This document shows positions 36,650 through 48,701 of a stretch of 64,000 nucleotides of DNA, piece after piece (position 1 is the first letter of the stretch; every line of letters begins with the position of its first letter). Below the pieces are notes generated by a model. It worked only from the letters and a program-made list of their open reading frames with translations. It ran no database searches and was not told the DNA's origin. The DNA comes from Tethya wilhelma. Taxonomy: Eukaryota > Porifera > Demospongiae > Tethyida > Tethyidae. Position numbers and translations under genes: made by a program. The stretch spans positions 13,121,351-13,185,350 of the forward strand of contig CAXIPT010000001.1 in NCBI GenBank assembly GCA_964030475.1, read 5' to 3'.

Positions 36650-36739
36650 GATGGGAGTGGTTTGTTTCAGGTTATATAAGATCTCACTGCCTACGTGGAA
36701 GGCTAGAGTCTCACTCAAGTTATAGCTGTTGACTGGCTG
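36650..36739 (+). promoter_or_regulatory. Shared promoter block of RTK-F
   Basis: GATGGGAGTGGTTTGTTTCA, then TATATAAGATCTCACT about 60 bases before the start codon. It matches the blocks before RTK-E and RTK-G and is closest to that of RTK-G. Confidence 0.45.
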
Positions 36740-38589
36740 ATGGAATTATTGGTCTGGTTCGTATCTCTCCTGGCTGCTGTACAAGGTTAGCATTGAGTCA
36801 TGAATGATGTTATTGTTGTTTTTGGTTTGTCATAAATTATTTGACCTGCTACAGCTCAAAGTCAAAGTTGCCTCCAAGCAGCTAGGAATAATGGAGAGCT
36901 TCCTGAGTTTAGAAGACCAGGTGACAGTGATGACCGTGATGTTAGAATAACCCACAGACACCAAGCTATTATTGCTAGCTACCAGTTTCAGTGTTGTGGT
37001 AACGTCACTGAGTGGGGAGCTAGTGTAGAACAAAGTGGTGGTGGGGATGAAAATGGTGGATATGACATCAACTTCCAAGTGTGGAGGCCATCACCAGCAG
37101 TGGAGACTGATGGATGCTACAGTATAGTGGGACAGAATGCATTTACATCAGTGACACTGATTAATAGGCTGATTAGAGAGACTCCAGCAATGAATGAGCA
37201 GATCTCATTTCAGCCTGGAGATGTGGTCGGGTTCTATGTTCAATCAAACAGAGATAGAGATGCAGAAGAACGTGGAGTGGTCTTGGATCAAACATATAAC
37301 ACTGAGTCTGTGTGGTATGGAAATATTGATGACAGAGTAGTTGGTCCACCTGGTTCCTGTCCAATGCCTGTTGGAAGTCAAGCGAGTGGATTCCTACGCA
37401 TGTTCACCAATCAAGCTCCAATAATCTCAGTATCATACAGTAAGTGTACTCCTGATCACCACTATGATATTATTGTCATTTACACTTTCTACAACATCCT
37501 CATGCAGTATCTTTTGATTGTCCTCTCGTGACCTCCACTACTCAACCTGTTATGGTGACCACCTCTTCTCTTACCATCTTCCCCAGCCCCACACCGACCC
37601 CTGTCATTGTAGGAGATGGACAGCCTCCAACAACAGTCCAACCTGATCAGTCACCCATGGCCACTCCACCACCTACCACCGGTGGGGACCCTACAACCTC
37701 CGAGCCCCCTCCTCCCACTGCTGACCAGCCTACTAACAGTAACATTGGTCTCATCATTGGTGTGGTTGTGGCTCTCATCCTCACAATGGTCATCATTGCC
37801 CTGGCCATCATCGTGGCGGGCTGCTTCCTCAGAACAAGAATGAGCAGCAAGAGGCTTGATGCCTCAGGCGCTGTCACCAACCCCAACTATGATTCCGGTG
37901 AGTTAGTGCTAGTTACATTACTACTCACAGATGTATTGGCATATGAACTTGCATGGTCTTATTAATTACTCATTGACCCTTACAATGAATGTTTGTTCAT
38001 TGTTGTTTGGTGAATTTGTGTGTCTGTAGCAGAAATTGCCCATCTGCAAGAATTGCTAAGCGTTAGATTTGTTACCTGGTGACTCTATCACCAGTCAGCC
38101 CCCACCTCTGTTAACACCATTCACCACACCTTAGCAACTCATTGCTTCTCCATTGGGAAATGTGTTGGCAAATTTGTTAGTGTAGATTTGGTCTAAAATG
38201 TATTCATACATTACCACCTCCATACCTGGTTTATTTAATTATTCATTACATGTACTCTGTACCACAATATCCACTAAAGTATGTACAATGAATACTCAAT
38301 ACCTCCTCCTACCCTAGGTGTCAGTATGAAGAAGTCTGTCCACTACAAGCCTGACTCCCAGATGGTGGTCGTGAATGGAGGGGACAACAGCACTGTCATG
38401 TATGATAGTGTGGACTCGGCGTACTCTGCCATGGCTCACGACTACACCTACCCCACACCCTCCCCGACTGCCAGCGATGCCAAGTATACCTACATCACAC
38501 AGAAAGACTCCACAAAGGCCTCCAATGGACATGCCGTCAGCAAGGGTCTGCTGGACCCCAGCCGCTACCATGCCATTGGTCCCGATGTG
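36740..38589 (+). CDS. RTK-F: family receptor truncated by a repeat and assembly N
   Basis: Exons: 36740-36785 (signal peptide), 36855-37439 (shared ectodomain; [20 protein letters not shown]), 37508-37897 (Pro/Thr stalk, [22 protein letters not shown], then NPNYDSG), and 38318-38589 (cytoplasmic; [19 protein letters not shown]). The fourth exon is nearly identical to that of RTK-G but stops at an N after [10 protein letters not shown], where RTK-G continues [13 protein letters not shown]. Repeat A begins immediately after the N. No juxtamembrane or kinase exons follow before the opposite-strand pseudogene. It is either a gene cut by rearrangement or a contig end. It looks like a recent duplicate of RTK-G in inverted orientation. 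Confidence 0.8.
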
Positions 38590-38590
38590 N

Positions 38591-39272
38591 ATGCCTTGTT
38601 CCAATGCTTTTTACCGCACTGCCCATTCCTACACTACTTATTTTTTTGAAATTTTTACTACTTGTTCATTCATTTTTTTTTCAACACTACAGTGTGGAGA
38701 CTATCAGAGACTGGTTAGTCCCTACAAAAAGCTTGAATAGCAGCTACAATGCTGATGCTGGAAAAGGCTAATGCGCATGCGCATAATAATACCACGTGTA
38801 CAGATGACCTTTGAACTCTACCTACAAGATGGCTGCATTGTGGTACATGAATTTATACACTAAGCTTCAAAGCTTTCTAGTTTCTGTTTAGGCCTATTTG
38901 AGATTGAAATGAGTATCAAGGAATGTAGTACCCATGAAAAGAACTTACTTTGTGCTCAGAGTTGGCTCAACACATTTTGGTTCTCTGGAAATCCTTTTCA
39001 AGTAAGTCAGTTAGGAAGTACGTAAGTAAGTAAGTACGTTAGGAGAACAAAAATGGCACTATGGTGGCTTCCCAATAGCGCTCACTACGAGTGCTGAGGA
39101 ACGTTTTTGTGAGCTTTAGGCCTTGCATGCAATTGGTAATCTGTCAGTAAGAGCCTCTGAGCACCTTTAAAGGTTTAATTTTGTTTGACTAGATTTTTAT
39201 AGTAGCCAACATTTTGTATGGTGTCTATGGGACAGTCGGCCCATTCCTACTATACGTACTACCGTACGTATG
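38591..39272 (+). repeat. Repeat A, copy 2
   Basis: The copy begins right after the N with CCTTGTTCCAATGC and ACTGCCCATTCCTACACTAC, has TGCGCATGCGCA (38772), CCACGTG, ATGACCTTTGAACTC, AAGATGGCTGC and QSWLNTFWFSGNPFQ followed by CAAGTAAGT, and ends TACTACCGTACGTATGAT. It separates the broken ends of RTK-F (+) and the RTK-C-like pseudogene (-). Its upstream reading frame contains a stop in this copy. Confidence 0.75.
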
Positions 39273-40198
39273 ATGATCAACACAGCCACGAGTGAGCCCA
39301 CAATAATCAATGGTAGAGTGATACTACTAGTCGCCCTAGTGATGGGTGGGCCAGCTGTTTGAGTTGTTGGCTCTGTAGCTACAGTTGGCTGTGTAACTGT
39401 CAATGGTGCACACGAAGCAATTGTTGTAGGCACACATCCATGCACGGTTCACAGTGGAAGTATTAGTAGAAGAAGAATCAAGGGTAGCTAAAGGAGAAAA
39501 AACAAATGTATTATTGTCAAATAAAGACTTCCTGATATTTGAGTGCTTACAATTATTCCACAGCCACGTAAGGGATGACAGAAGAGTGATGGTTGACTTC
39601 CTTGGCACAAGTAGAGAGATCACAGCGTGTGTTTGGGGCAAGTGAACTGTACATGTCAACAACCAGAGAAGGATCATCGTCACTGGTTGCATCTCTGTAG
39701 ACAACACTTAGAGGAAATGTCACTGTTTGAAAGAAGGCAACAGTGAACCATCCGACAACATCACCAGGCTGAAAACTGATCCTGTTTTCAATACTCACAG
39801 CACCGCTATTGAAATTAAACCTAAAGTACCCGGTATACTGGCATTGTTCAGATCCATAGGAGTGGGACCATCTTCGAGTGTGAGTCTTCTCAATGTGATC
39901 GTGTTAGAGCCTACGAGAGTGTATCCACCATCATCATCACCACCTTTGGGCCTCCACACTTGGAATTCAATTTGGTGTGGAATATTTTGCAGAACTTGTA
40001 TATCAGAGGTTGGGAGCACTGTTAGGGCACTCCAGCCAGTAATGATTCCATGACAGTTAAATCTCATTTGGGGCACTATTACTTGAGCACCATAGGTATT
40101 GTTAGTCTGTGGTTCGATATATTGCAGACCATTTTCATCAGTTTGGAAGTTGTCCACTGGTGAGAATCCACTTGTATATTGTGCCACAACTGTTACCG
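39273..40198 (-). pseudogene. Pseudogene of an RTK-C-like ectodomain
   Basis: Colinear with RTK-C exons 2-3 in inverted orientation ([63 protein letters not shown]). Lesions: the first conserved Cys is Tyr; a 2-base insertion (AGTATACC against AGTACC) shifts the frame in the middle of the domain; an extra A before the donor creates TAA; and the TM helix is cut off by the end of Repeat A. No tail or kinase remains. It shows that an inverted duplication of the RTK-C region occurred. Confidence 0.85.
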
Positions 40199-40850
40199 CT
40201 GTAATTAAATTTTCATCAGCAAATTAAGATAATTATTAATATTATGATGAAATGACGTACATCGTACTCATGATTGTACATGCTAAAATCCAGACATGTA
40301 CAGAAGCATGCACCCTTGCTTCATTTCTACTACATTTTGCAGCACTGTTTATGTTCAAGAGAGGGGTGGAGAGGGTAATACAATATAACGTAATACACTA
40401 GTCATGCATCATACAAGCCACTTCACAGAACCCCAATTCCATAATGTGTTATACATTGGACCATCTGTCACAATGCAAGCACTAAATTATTATGATACAA
40501 TTGCAAAGAGCTTATAATGTTCATGCAGTGATTGATTGCACCATTAATTCCCCTCTCTCCCACACACCGGTAGGTAGTCACTAAACAAGGAGGGGGGGGT
40601 GCTTGTGTGCTTGATAAGCCTGTAATTGACTACAGCATGCCAGCAATATTTTTAGCAGTACTAGTCTGCATACATCTTTTTTCAAGATTAAATAATTAAT
40701 ATTATGAGATTATTTTTATAGTGTAATGAATGGAGTTTCCGAACAGTGTTAGTTTGCAGACAATCTGACAATCGTAGAAGTTTCAGTTAGTAATACACTA
40801 GTCTCACTGGCCAGACTTCGCACAAAATGCCGCACATATGTGGGGGCTAG
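40199..40850. other. Intergenic sequence
   Basis: This is AT-rich DNA upstream of the pseudogene. The signal-peptide exon of RTK-C has no counterpart that I can see here. No exon or repeat was recognised. Confidence 0.35.
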
Positions 40851-41326
40851 CTGGCGAGTAGGCCTTGATAGATTATGCCAGCATAATTTCGAGCATAATA
40901 GGTAGTCTTGAGCATCAAGAATAATGCTAGCATAATAGGCTCAAATTTGTGACTATCCCAGCATAATGGGCTTGTATATTTTGTTGGATTAGCAACATTT
41001 GACTGGATTGAATTCCCTGTAGAGTTAATGCACACTTTGAGAGTGAGTCAATCTGCTTCTTCAAAGGAATATAATACTAAAGAATTAATGAGTAACCGAC
41101 GATACAGGTGACTGCTGAAACTATAGTCTTTCAATTTGCGGTTTGTGCTTTTGCTTATTGAAAATTGATAATTTCTGCGACATAATATTTGGTAGCTATA
41201 AGCATAATAGCCAACTTGAGAAGCATAATAGGTAGATTTTGGAGCACAATAGGGCCATTCTTTGAGCATAAAAAAAAAGAAAAATAGGCAGAGTCTTGAG
41301 CATAATCTATCAAGGCCTACTGGCGA
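40851..41326. mobile_element. MITE with TAGGCCTTG-type inverted ends
   Basis: Left end GGCGAGTAGGCCTTGATAGA then TTATGC, right end GCATAATCTATCAAGGCCTA then CTGGCGAG, about 475 bases apart. The inside repeats GCATAATAGG-like units. It is structurally parallel to the element at 60878-61370, which shares TAGGCCTTG and an AATAATAGGTA unit. Confidence 0.65.
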
Positions 41327-41601
41327 GCAAGACAAGTGTATCACTAATCAAAACTTCTACAATTATACGATGGCCCTGGAGGGCAAAATCAATTTGTACT
41401 TAAGCAATTTTACTTAAAGCGATTTTAACTTAAGCAATATAACCTGGTTCCAACATACAGTGGACCCTTAGGGACACTCCAAGACCTCTCAACAAACTGG
41501 CCTATATTTTTGGTTCTCAATACCCTAGCTAGCTAGCTATATATACATATATTGTATAGTAATAATATAGATTCATCATCAGCTATCTCTTGGCATGTTC
41601 C

Positions 41602-41604
<3 letters not shown>

Positions 41605-41653
<49 letters not shown>
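41605..41653. repeat. (CA)n microsatellite
   Basis: About 48 bases of CA dinucleotides downstream of the adhesion GPCR gene. Confidence 0.95.
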
Positions 41654-41655
<2 letters not shown>

Positions 41656-41960
41656 AACAGCTAGAACCTCCAATTAGAAGAGAATTTAATCTCTCTAATA
41701 AAAGGACAAACAAACTGAATTTGTAGGTTTCAATGTAGATTTTTTTATTTTCCACAATCTTTTTTAGAGCATTAAAACTTGACCAGTGAAATCATGAGCT
41801 ATAATATAATACTTTCCTTATTACTGTATTATAATTAAACCAGACAGGTTTGACAACAGAAACAAAGTAGAGCAGAAGTAAAAAGTATAAAATAGTACTA
41901 ATAGTACTAGTATACAAGTCTTACTCACATGATGTTCCAATTGTACACAGAAGTAGAAGT

Positions 41961-44900
41961 TCATTCCAATACTGTAACATGATTAANATCTGTTGCAGTT
42001 CCATTTTGTTCAACGAGATCTGTCTTTGATGTGTGACCGTTCTCAACAACAAAAGTACTTTCTTCTTCTTCTGCAATGCTCATCAGAGTGGGATCTACAA
42101 AGCTGACATTTGGAGATAAGCTGGTAGGTGGGACTTTACTGTCATACGTACTACTGTCTAGTTCAAATGATGCATCCTTAGGTAGTAGTCCAACAGATCG
42201 CCGTATGGTCCTACTCTGTGCTGCACGATTCGTCATCTCAGTGTTTTTTGTTTTGTAAGGATTGCCGCTAGATCGTGAAGACAATGAGGTGACTTTCTTC
42301 TTCTTACTGTTGCAATAACAAGATAATAAGTTCTTCCATTCTTCACGGGCTTCTGTGCTCATCACACAGAAGAATAGAAACAAGACAAAGCCTTGAAATG
42401 AGGTAAGGATGACAAAAAACCATTGAAAAACTTCAGATGCTCTGTCGACGCTAAGTGCTGCAAATGCCCAGCCTAGTCCAAACACAAACATCACACAGAT
42501 TATACTGGCCCCAGCTCTGATTGTCCCTTGAATGACCTCCTTCCTCTTTGTGGAGTTCTTTTTCAGCTTTTTTCGTGTGTGAGAAACAAGCACACTAACA
42601 ACCATTACAAAGATGACAGCATTGAAGATAACAACAGCAATGATTGGTCCCAGAAATAGTCCAATCTGTAATCCAATATGGCTGAGAAAACAGCTGGAAA
42701 ACAACAAGTATCATAAAACTTCGTAAACATGACCAAGCAGTATATGTATAGCAAACTTACTAGGCTTGTGTTTCTTCATACAGTACCAAATAATTGTTTC
42801 CAGTTGCAAGTGTTGTTAGACCAATTACAGGGAATAATATTGGAACACCTAAATAGATCAAAGCAGAATCATGTGAAGAAAGAAAGGTCTTTCTTGTTCC
42901 AAGTAAATAAAGCAAATGATATGCACTGAAACATAATCACTCTCAAACAATTTAGAGAGACTTACCCCAGCATATCAAGGAGATAACCGTGATGAATGTT
43001 GTTGAAACTCTCCCAAAAACTATGATAAGTTTCTTGAACATGAGCACAGCTTCAGCTCCCATCCAGAACACAGAGGCCAGGGTGAAGTAGAGAATAAGAC
43101 ATGACACAAACGTGCAAGCTATCTCATTTTCTGTTCTATCCAACCCAACAAGGAAGACGAGCAGCATTCCAATCATAGCAATGCAGAGTTGAGCATGGAA
43201 CTTGCTGGTATCATGTTTGCGGATTTTCCTACATTGGAACGATTATATACAAATGAAGATTCACTACTAGATTTTTTTATGCAATGAATGCATGGATATC
43301 TTACTTGAAGATCAACATTGTGAGCAGTGTAATGACAAGACTAACAATAGAGATGACACCACCAGCAATGGTGATAGATTTCAGTGCAACTTCAACAGCC
43401 CGGCTTGGTTCACGAGCATTAATATTCTGGGAGAATTTTTTGGAAAAATCATCTTCAACTTTTATAAATATTATGCTCACATTATTATAATGGTTCGTAG
43501 TTATAGATCACAAGTAGTAAAAATTTCAAAAAATAAGCAGTGTAGGAATGGGCAGTGCTGTAAAAAGTATTGGAACAAGGAATGGTCTCAATTTCGGCAC
43601 ATGACTACTTCATTTTCACTTTTGATCCCTCATATATATAGCTATTTGTCGTAAATGGATGGTTCGAACAATGATCTCTACTTGAATAGCTAACGATTAC
43701 TATGATCAAAAATCTTATCACTTCGCTAAAAAGTGGAATAAAATATAGCAGGCAGAGTTAGATTACAGGCCAAAACTTGGGCACAAAAAATGAAGTAGTC
43801 ATGTGCCGAAATTGAGACCATTCCTTGTTCCAATACTTTGTACAGCACTGCCCATTCCTACACTGCTTATTTTTTGAAATTTTACTATACTTGTTTATTC
43901 ACTTTTTTCAAAACTACAGTGAGGAGACTCTCAGAGACTGTAGTCTCTACAAAAATACTTGAGTAGTAGTATGTGGCTAATGCGCATGCACATTAAATGC
44001 CACGTGGATGAGACAACTTGACGACCTTTGAACTCTACTAGAAAAATGGCTACACATGAAGTACACAAATTTATACTGAAGTTACAAAGCTTTCTAGCTC
44101 TTGTTTTTAACACATTTAGGCAGTAAACGAGGGTAAAAGACCCTAGTTCGCATGAAAAGAAGTTACTTTGTGTTGTCAAAGCTAGCTCATCTTCTGTTTG
44201 TCTGGAAACAGCGTTCAAGTAAGTCAGTAAGGAAGTAAGGAAGTAAGTAAGTAAGGAAGTAAGTAAGTAAGGAAGTAAGTAAGTAAGTAAGTGAGAACAA
44301 AATTGCGTGGGTGTAACTTTTGACTAGCGCTCTCAACGAGTGCTTTGGAAAGTTTCTGTAAGCTTTAGGCCCTACATACTGTTGGTAATCAGCCTAAAAG
44401 AGCTTCTGAGCAAGTGTGAAGGCTTAACTTTGTCTTGCTAGATTTTTATGGTGATAAACATTTTTTATTGTGTCTATGGGGCAGTCGGCCCATTCCTACT
44501 ATACGTACTACCGTACGTATGATTTTTAGCAATATCATATAGCCAGGATCCCAAAGTGGGATAATTACATGCAAAGCATGACTGTTAAGCTATGTAGCCA
44601 TAGCCTTGTTGCTAAAGTAAGTACACATATGTACTAAGTGAGAGGGGATGGAAAATGCCCCATGCCCCCTCTGTCCTCCTGGCTACCTCACTGTTTCACT
44701 CAAAGTTGCATCATTTCTATAGTAAACTCCTGTGACACACACAGACACAGCGACACATAAGTTGCTATTGATACACTCAACTGACCACTAGTGCAGCAAA
44801 GTTAGTGAGATGGTCGCATTCACACACAATTTCACCACTCTCCTCATCCATGAATTTCAGTTCACATCCTTTTCTTGTCCAATTTCCTCGACCATCTGGA

Positions 44901-45219
44901 TGTTTGGTGATAAAGTGTGACAATGACAATTAATGACAGGTAATCCAACATTTCAAATAATTATTGTTGTTATACCTTTAGTACCATTGAAGTCCCACGA
45001 CACACAGATAGGATCAGACCAATTCTAGAAAGAATGGTATAATTTATTGGCCATTAGTTCATGAGAGATTATTGGCATAACATTGTGTTCACTTATACCA
45101 TTCCATCCTGAGCTCTAAAACTTTGCAAAGTGATTTGGACCTTTTCAGTCAAATCCCTCACTTCTTTACCAGGGATTGTAAACCCAAGTACAGCTGAATC
45201 AGCCACATACTCTGACTCA
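41961..45219 (-). CDS. Adhesion-type GPCR (family B2), 5' incomplete
   Basis: Exons on the minus strand: 45219-45099 (GAIN fragment), 45024-44976 and 44895-44786 (GPS site: WSDPICVSWDFNGTKDGRGN and CECDHLTNFAALV, with the expected HL/T cleavage site), 43426-43305 (TM1, AVEVALKSITIAGGVISIVS), 43228-42966 (TM2-TM3, KIRKHDTSKFHAQLC), 42848-42761 (TM4) and 42693-41961 (TM5-TM7 and tail). Phases agree at every junction. The ECL2 Cys (AYCFLSHIG) is present. The tail is about 110 residues and Ser-rich, with an N inside a codon near the end. The N-terminal part is lost at the N at 45220, so any adhesion domains are unknown. Intron 43427-44785 holds Repeat A and a large inverted repeat. By family, a self-cleaving cell-surface receptor. 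Confidence 0.85.
43512..44523. mobile_element. Inverted-repeat element plus Repeat A copy 3, inside a GPCR intron
   Basis: Arms 43512-43617 and 43786-43892 are reverse complements (GGAACAAGGAATGGTCTCAA and its complement; TAGGAATGGGCAGTGCTGTA and its partner). From the right arm on, the sequence is Repeat A: TGCGCATGCACA (43981), CCACGTGG, GACCTTTGAACTC, an expanded GTAA/GGAA run after the donor-like CAAGTAAGT, and the end CTACCGTACGTATGAT. The short frame is interrupted by TAG in this copy. The arms show that the left end of Repeat A can occur as a palindrome. Confidence 0.7.
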
Positions 45220-45234
45220 NCATAAGAAAAAACT

Positions 45235-46141
45235 TTCAAATGATATATAGATTGTCATGTGTCTTATTCAAACTCTGAGATAAGAGTTAATCTTAATAAG
45301 AAGACCTGTGTTGAGATGAATTCAAAATTACAATGGGTATCTTGTCAGATTTACGATTGTGATCCAGAAGAGGTCTGACATCACATTTCTTGGTCTTGAT
45401 TTGAGGTACTTTCTATGCTTTTATGCCTTGAAAAAGCTAGGAATCCTTCTCTCTCCTGTTATTTTGTCAGAATATCTGCTAAAAGTTGTGATAATTTTTT
45501 TAAAAAGGGAGCTACACGACCAGGAAGACATCACGTGATCTCATTTATGATGCAATTAGCCTGCAATGGCCCACGGATGTCGGACCTCCTCTGATTGTGA
45601 TCGAAGTCCAGCAAATGCTATCCAAACCATAACAAAGTGGATATTGTTTGAAAGCTCTCAGCACACTGAATGCAATGTCGAAGGCCACAGTCTTGATTGA
45701 CTCTCGTAGACTCAATTATAGTGGGATCTTTTGTGGTCTTTTGTGTCCTTTTTTTGTACTGAATAGATATTTTTACCAACTATGGGATAGTGATTTGCCA
45801 TACAAAGCTAACACTTGTACCATTGTAATCAGCATAAAAAGAACTTCTGAATGATATATAGATTGGCATGTTTCCAGTAATAATTAGAAGACATGTGTTG
45901 AGATGAATTCAAAATTACAGTAGGCATTGTCAGATTAATGATTGTGATCCAAGTCAGGCTAACGTTGTCCAAACTACAACAAAGTGGATATCATTTGAAA
46001 GCTCTCATCACACTGATTCAGAATGTAATGTTGAAGCTAGGCCACAGTCTTGTTCGACTCTCCTAGACTCAATTACAATGGGATCTTTTGTGGCCTTTTT
46101 GTGGTCTTTTTTGTACTGACTAGATATTTTACCTATTATGG
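45235..46141. repeat. Direct duplication, two diverged units of about 550 bases
   Basis: 45238-45790 and 45846-46141 share GATATATAGATTG, TGTGTTGAGATGAATTCAAA, AACAAAGTGGATAT, GAAAGCTCTC and GGGATCTTTTGTGG in the same order. No coding frame. The pair lies between the N that ends the GPCR and the N before the CA repeat. Confidence 0.6.
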
Positions 46142-46142
46142 N

Positions 46143-46183
<41 letters not shown>
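46143..46183. repeat. (CA)n microsatellite at a contig edge
   Basis: A CA run begins immediately after the N at 46142. It is the left edge of the block that carries two displaced RTK-G kinase exons. Confidence 0.9.
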
Positions 46184-46185
<2 letters not shown>

Positions 46186-46253
46186 CACACATGACACATG
46201 CACACAATGACATGTTCTTAGTTGTCAGTATAATATGTGATGGAGGCACTCAC

Positions 46254-46457
46254 CAGCAGTTGACCATAAGGTGATAGATAGAGCGTGGGCAGCCAGGGGG
46301 TGGGGGCTGACAATGACCGGTCTGAACCAGCTTCAACACCTGGCTGTTTGAATGTAAGGAGAACGGCTTACGACCAACAGACCATATCTCAAAGAGCACC
46401 ATCCCATAACTCCATACATCACTGTCAGTGGAGTACTTCTTGTAGAGGAGTGCCTAC

Positions 46458-46496
<39 letters not shown>

Positions 46497-47313
46497 GAGA
46501 GAGAGAGTCAGAGAGTCGAGATACGTAACATGGTCAACAAAAGCTCAGCTGTTGAAAGACAATCAAACAATGAGTAACTCAATTATTATTAATTCACACA
46601 CAAGCATTGAATAGAACAGGGCCTAGAGGTGAGACCCTGCTCCTGACCAATAATGGTGAGGTCAATCCCAGTGTAAAGAGGACCACAATTCACATGCAGC
46701 TGTATTATGTGACTAATGTCATTTTGACTCACTCGTTTACATCTATTGTCTGTGTTTATTGGTAATGACCAAACCAAGCACTTGTAAACATGCACTATTA
46801 ACTCAAACAAGAACTGCAACTAGCCCATATGGTCAACCATAACAACATCAACAGTGGACAATAGTGGGAGACACCAGTCCACACTTGGAGAGGAGCCAGA
46901 TGGGCCAGTGACAGTGACAGTGGTGTATATGGGAGTCTGTGTACTGGGTCTCTCTTGCCAATAACAGCCATACACCCCCATGCAGTGTGTGCACTGACTC
47001 TACTCATGCTGGTGGGGGCATTGGTGGGTCAGGTGATAGGAGAATATCAGCCATATATATACTTGTGAATGATAATGCTCAATGCATGAGAAAATGCCAT
47101 AATTATGAGATGCTCTACAGTGGATTATGTGACTTTGCATGCTGGACCTATGTGTATATGGATCAATGTTGATCGCACTTTAATATCTTATGTTAAGTGT
47201 AGTGTATTTGTACCAATTACCTCAGGGGCAGTCCACTTCACTGGTATTTTGCCTCCCTTTGACCTGTAGTAAGTGTCGTCCATGAGATCCCTGGCCATCC
47301 CAAAGTCACCAAT
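46254..47313 (-). CDS. RTK-G, displaced kinase exons (activation loop and C-lobe)
   Basis: Exon 47313-47221 (93 bases) encodes [20 protein letters not shown] and WTAPE. Exon 46453-46254 (200 bases) encodes [20 protein letters not shown] and continues without an intron through the [18 protein letters not shown] segment to a GTGAGT donor. In RTK-A, B and C this second region is two exons of 114 and 86 bases, and 114 + 86 = 200, so one intron has been lost exactly. These two exons are just those missing from RTK-G between its catalytic-loop exon (49779-49629) and last exon (49558-49357), with matching phases. The block lies between Ns at 46142 and 47826 and is probably misplaced in the assembly. 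Introns here hold no other gene. Confidence 0.82.
46463..46509. repeat. (GA)n microsatellite
   Basis: About 45 bases of GAGA, slightly interrupted, lie upstream of the fused kinase exon on its strand and may supply its pyrimidine tract. Confidence 0.9.
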
Positions 47314-47826
47314 CTGGGAAGTCCAACACACAAGGAATGAGAGGAAATGACTCAAAATGTGGTTGCAATAAGACAACAGATGGTTACTACTATCAGAGTA
47401 TACCCATAGGAAAGGAAAGCAAGTTTGTGGTACCGTGCTATAGGGAGGTAGGGGATTGTGAGCCCTGTAGTATTGTGGTAACAATGAAACCAACATAATC
47501 TATAAAGTCCATCTGGTTTGAGAATGTTGGTAGAAAAAATTGAATCATTTTAACCGATTTCAAAACTTCAAGCATTATTGGAAAGTGCTTGTTCTCTCCA
47601 TTCTTTTGGTTGCTTTTTCAGCCTCCTATGCCTTACTAGTCAAAAGTTAGCTATTTTGCTCCATGTGAAAAGTTTTGCATGAATCTCATTATTTCACTTT
47701 CGGTGGCACTCTCAAACCAGATGGAGATCAATATTGCAATCAACCAGATTTAGATCAATATTGCTGATACTTTTGATCATCATCGGTTTATTTAGCTAGC
47801 TTAAGAAGCATAAATTAATGTGTGTN

Positions 47827-48701
47827 GTATACCTTGCTGATGCAAATGCAACAATTAAGTTCTTCCATATGAATCTCCTGAACCCCTCGACAAAGTGGGA
47901 CAAGATTGACAAGATTCGAAGTCTGACTCATCTTCCGATTATACTGAAGGGAATAATGACATCTGAGGATGCCAGGGAAGCTGTGAAACATGACATACAG
48001 GTAGGTGGGACAATTAATGCCCCGGGCAGGACAATTTATTGTGTTTTATCATGTTGAAATCAGTAAGATTCAGTATCATGCATGGAATATTATTACATGC
48101 AGGGTATCATTGTCTCAAACCATGGTGGTAGACAGTTGGATGGAGTACCAGCCACTATTGATGTCCTCAGTAAGATATTCAATGATATCAATTAACCCTA
48201 TAGCACATCATCATTAATTGATAGTCTCCTTCAACCCATGTACCATCAGGTGAGGTGGTGTCTGCTGTTGAGAGCAAGGTGGATGTGTTCATTGATGGTG
48301 GCATTAGAAAGGGGACAGATGTCTTCAAGGCCTTAGCACTAGGAGCCAAAGCTGTATTTGTAGGTTCGTCCTATCTTATCATGTATCTCATCAAGATTAT
48401 GGTTTGGACTTCCCACGTATAACTTTAAAGTTTTGTTGATATTCCACAGGTAGACCTGCCGTTTGGGGACTAGAGTATAACGGTTTAGAAGGAGTTAAAA
48501 GTGTCCTCACAATACTGAGGGTGTGTATACTTTATGATCAATAGTTATAACCTACGTTGTATTGATCACATTGTACAATTTTTACAGGATGAGTTGAAAC
48601 TGGCCATGCAGTTGTCTGGATGTGCTAGCTTGTCAGACATCAGGAAGAGCAATGTTGTGGTCCATGAATCACACTATCGTGGTTACCATGGGAGACACTG
48701 A
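47827..48701 (+). CDS. HAO1: (S)-2-hydroxyacid oxidase (glycolate oxidase family), 3' part
   Basis: Exons: 47827-48000 (5' end at an N), 48103-48169, 48250-48363, 48450-48520, 48588-48701. The frame shows the FMN-dependent alpha-hydroxyacid oxidase core: [14 protein letters not shown] (conserved Lys), [17 protein letters not shown] with the catalytic His and substrate-binding Arg, [20 protein letters not shown] and VGRPAVWGL for FMN phosphate binding. It ends [11 protein letters not shown] then TGA. Family role: oxidation of glycolate or other 2-hydroxy acids to 2-oxo acids with H2O2 production, usually peroxisomal; no clear C-terminal SKL-type signal is present here. The N-terminal half is missing at the N. 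It interrupts RTK-G on the opposite strand, which adds to the case for misordered contigs. Symbol by similarity only. Confidence 0.85.

Noticed and set aside
36830..37078. Minus-strand frames opposite the shared ectodomain (also at 30093, 32311 and 53600)
   Set aside because: They recur only because the sense exons are homologous; they have no splice support and mirror the conserved coding strand.
43284..43654. Plus-strand frames over the adhesion GPCR TM1 exon and inverted repeat
   Set aside because: TM1 and GPS sequences with matching phases are on the minus strand.
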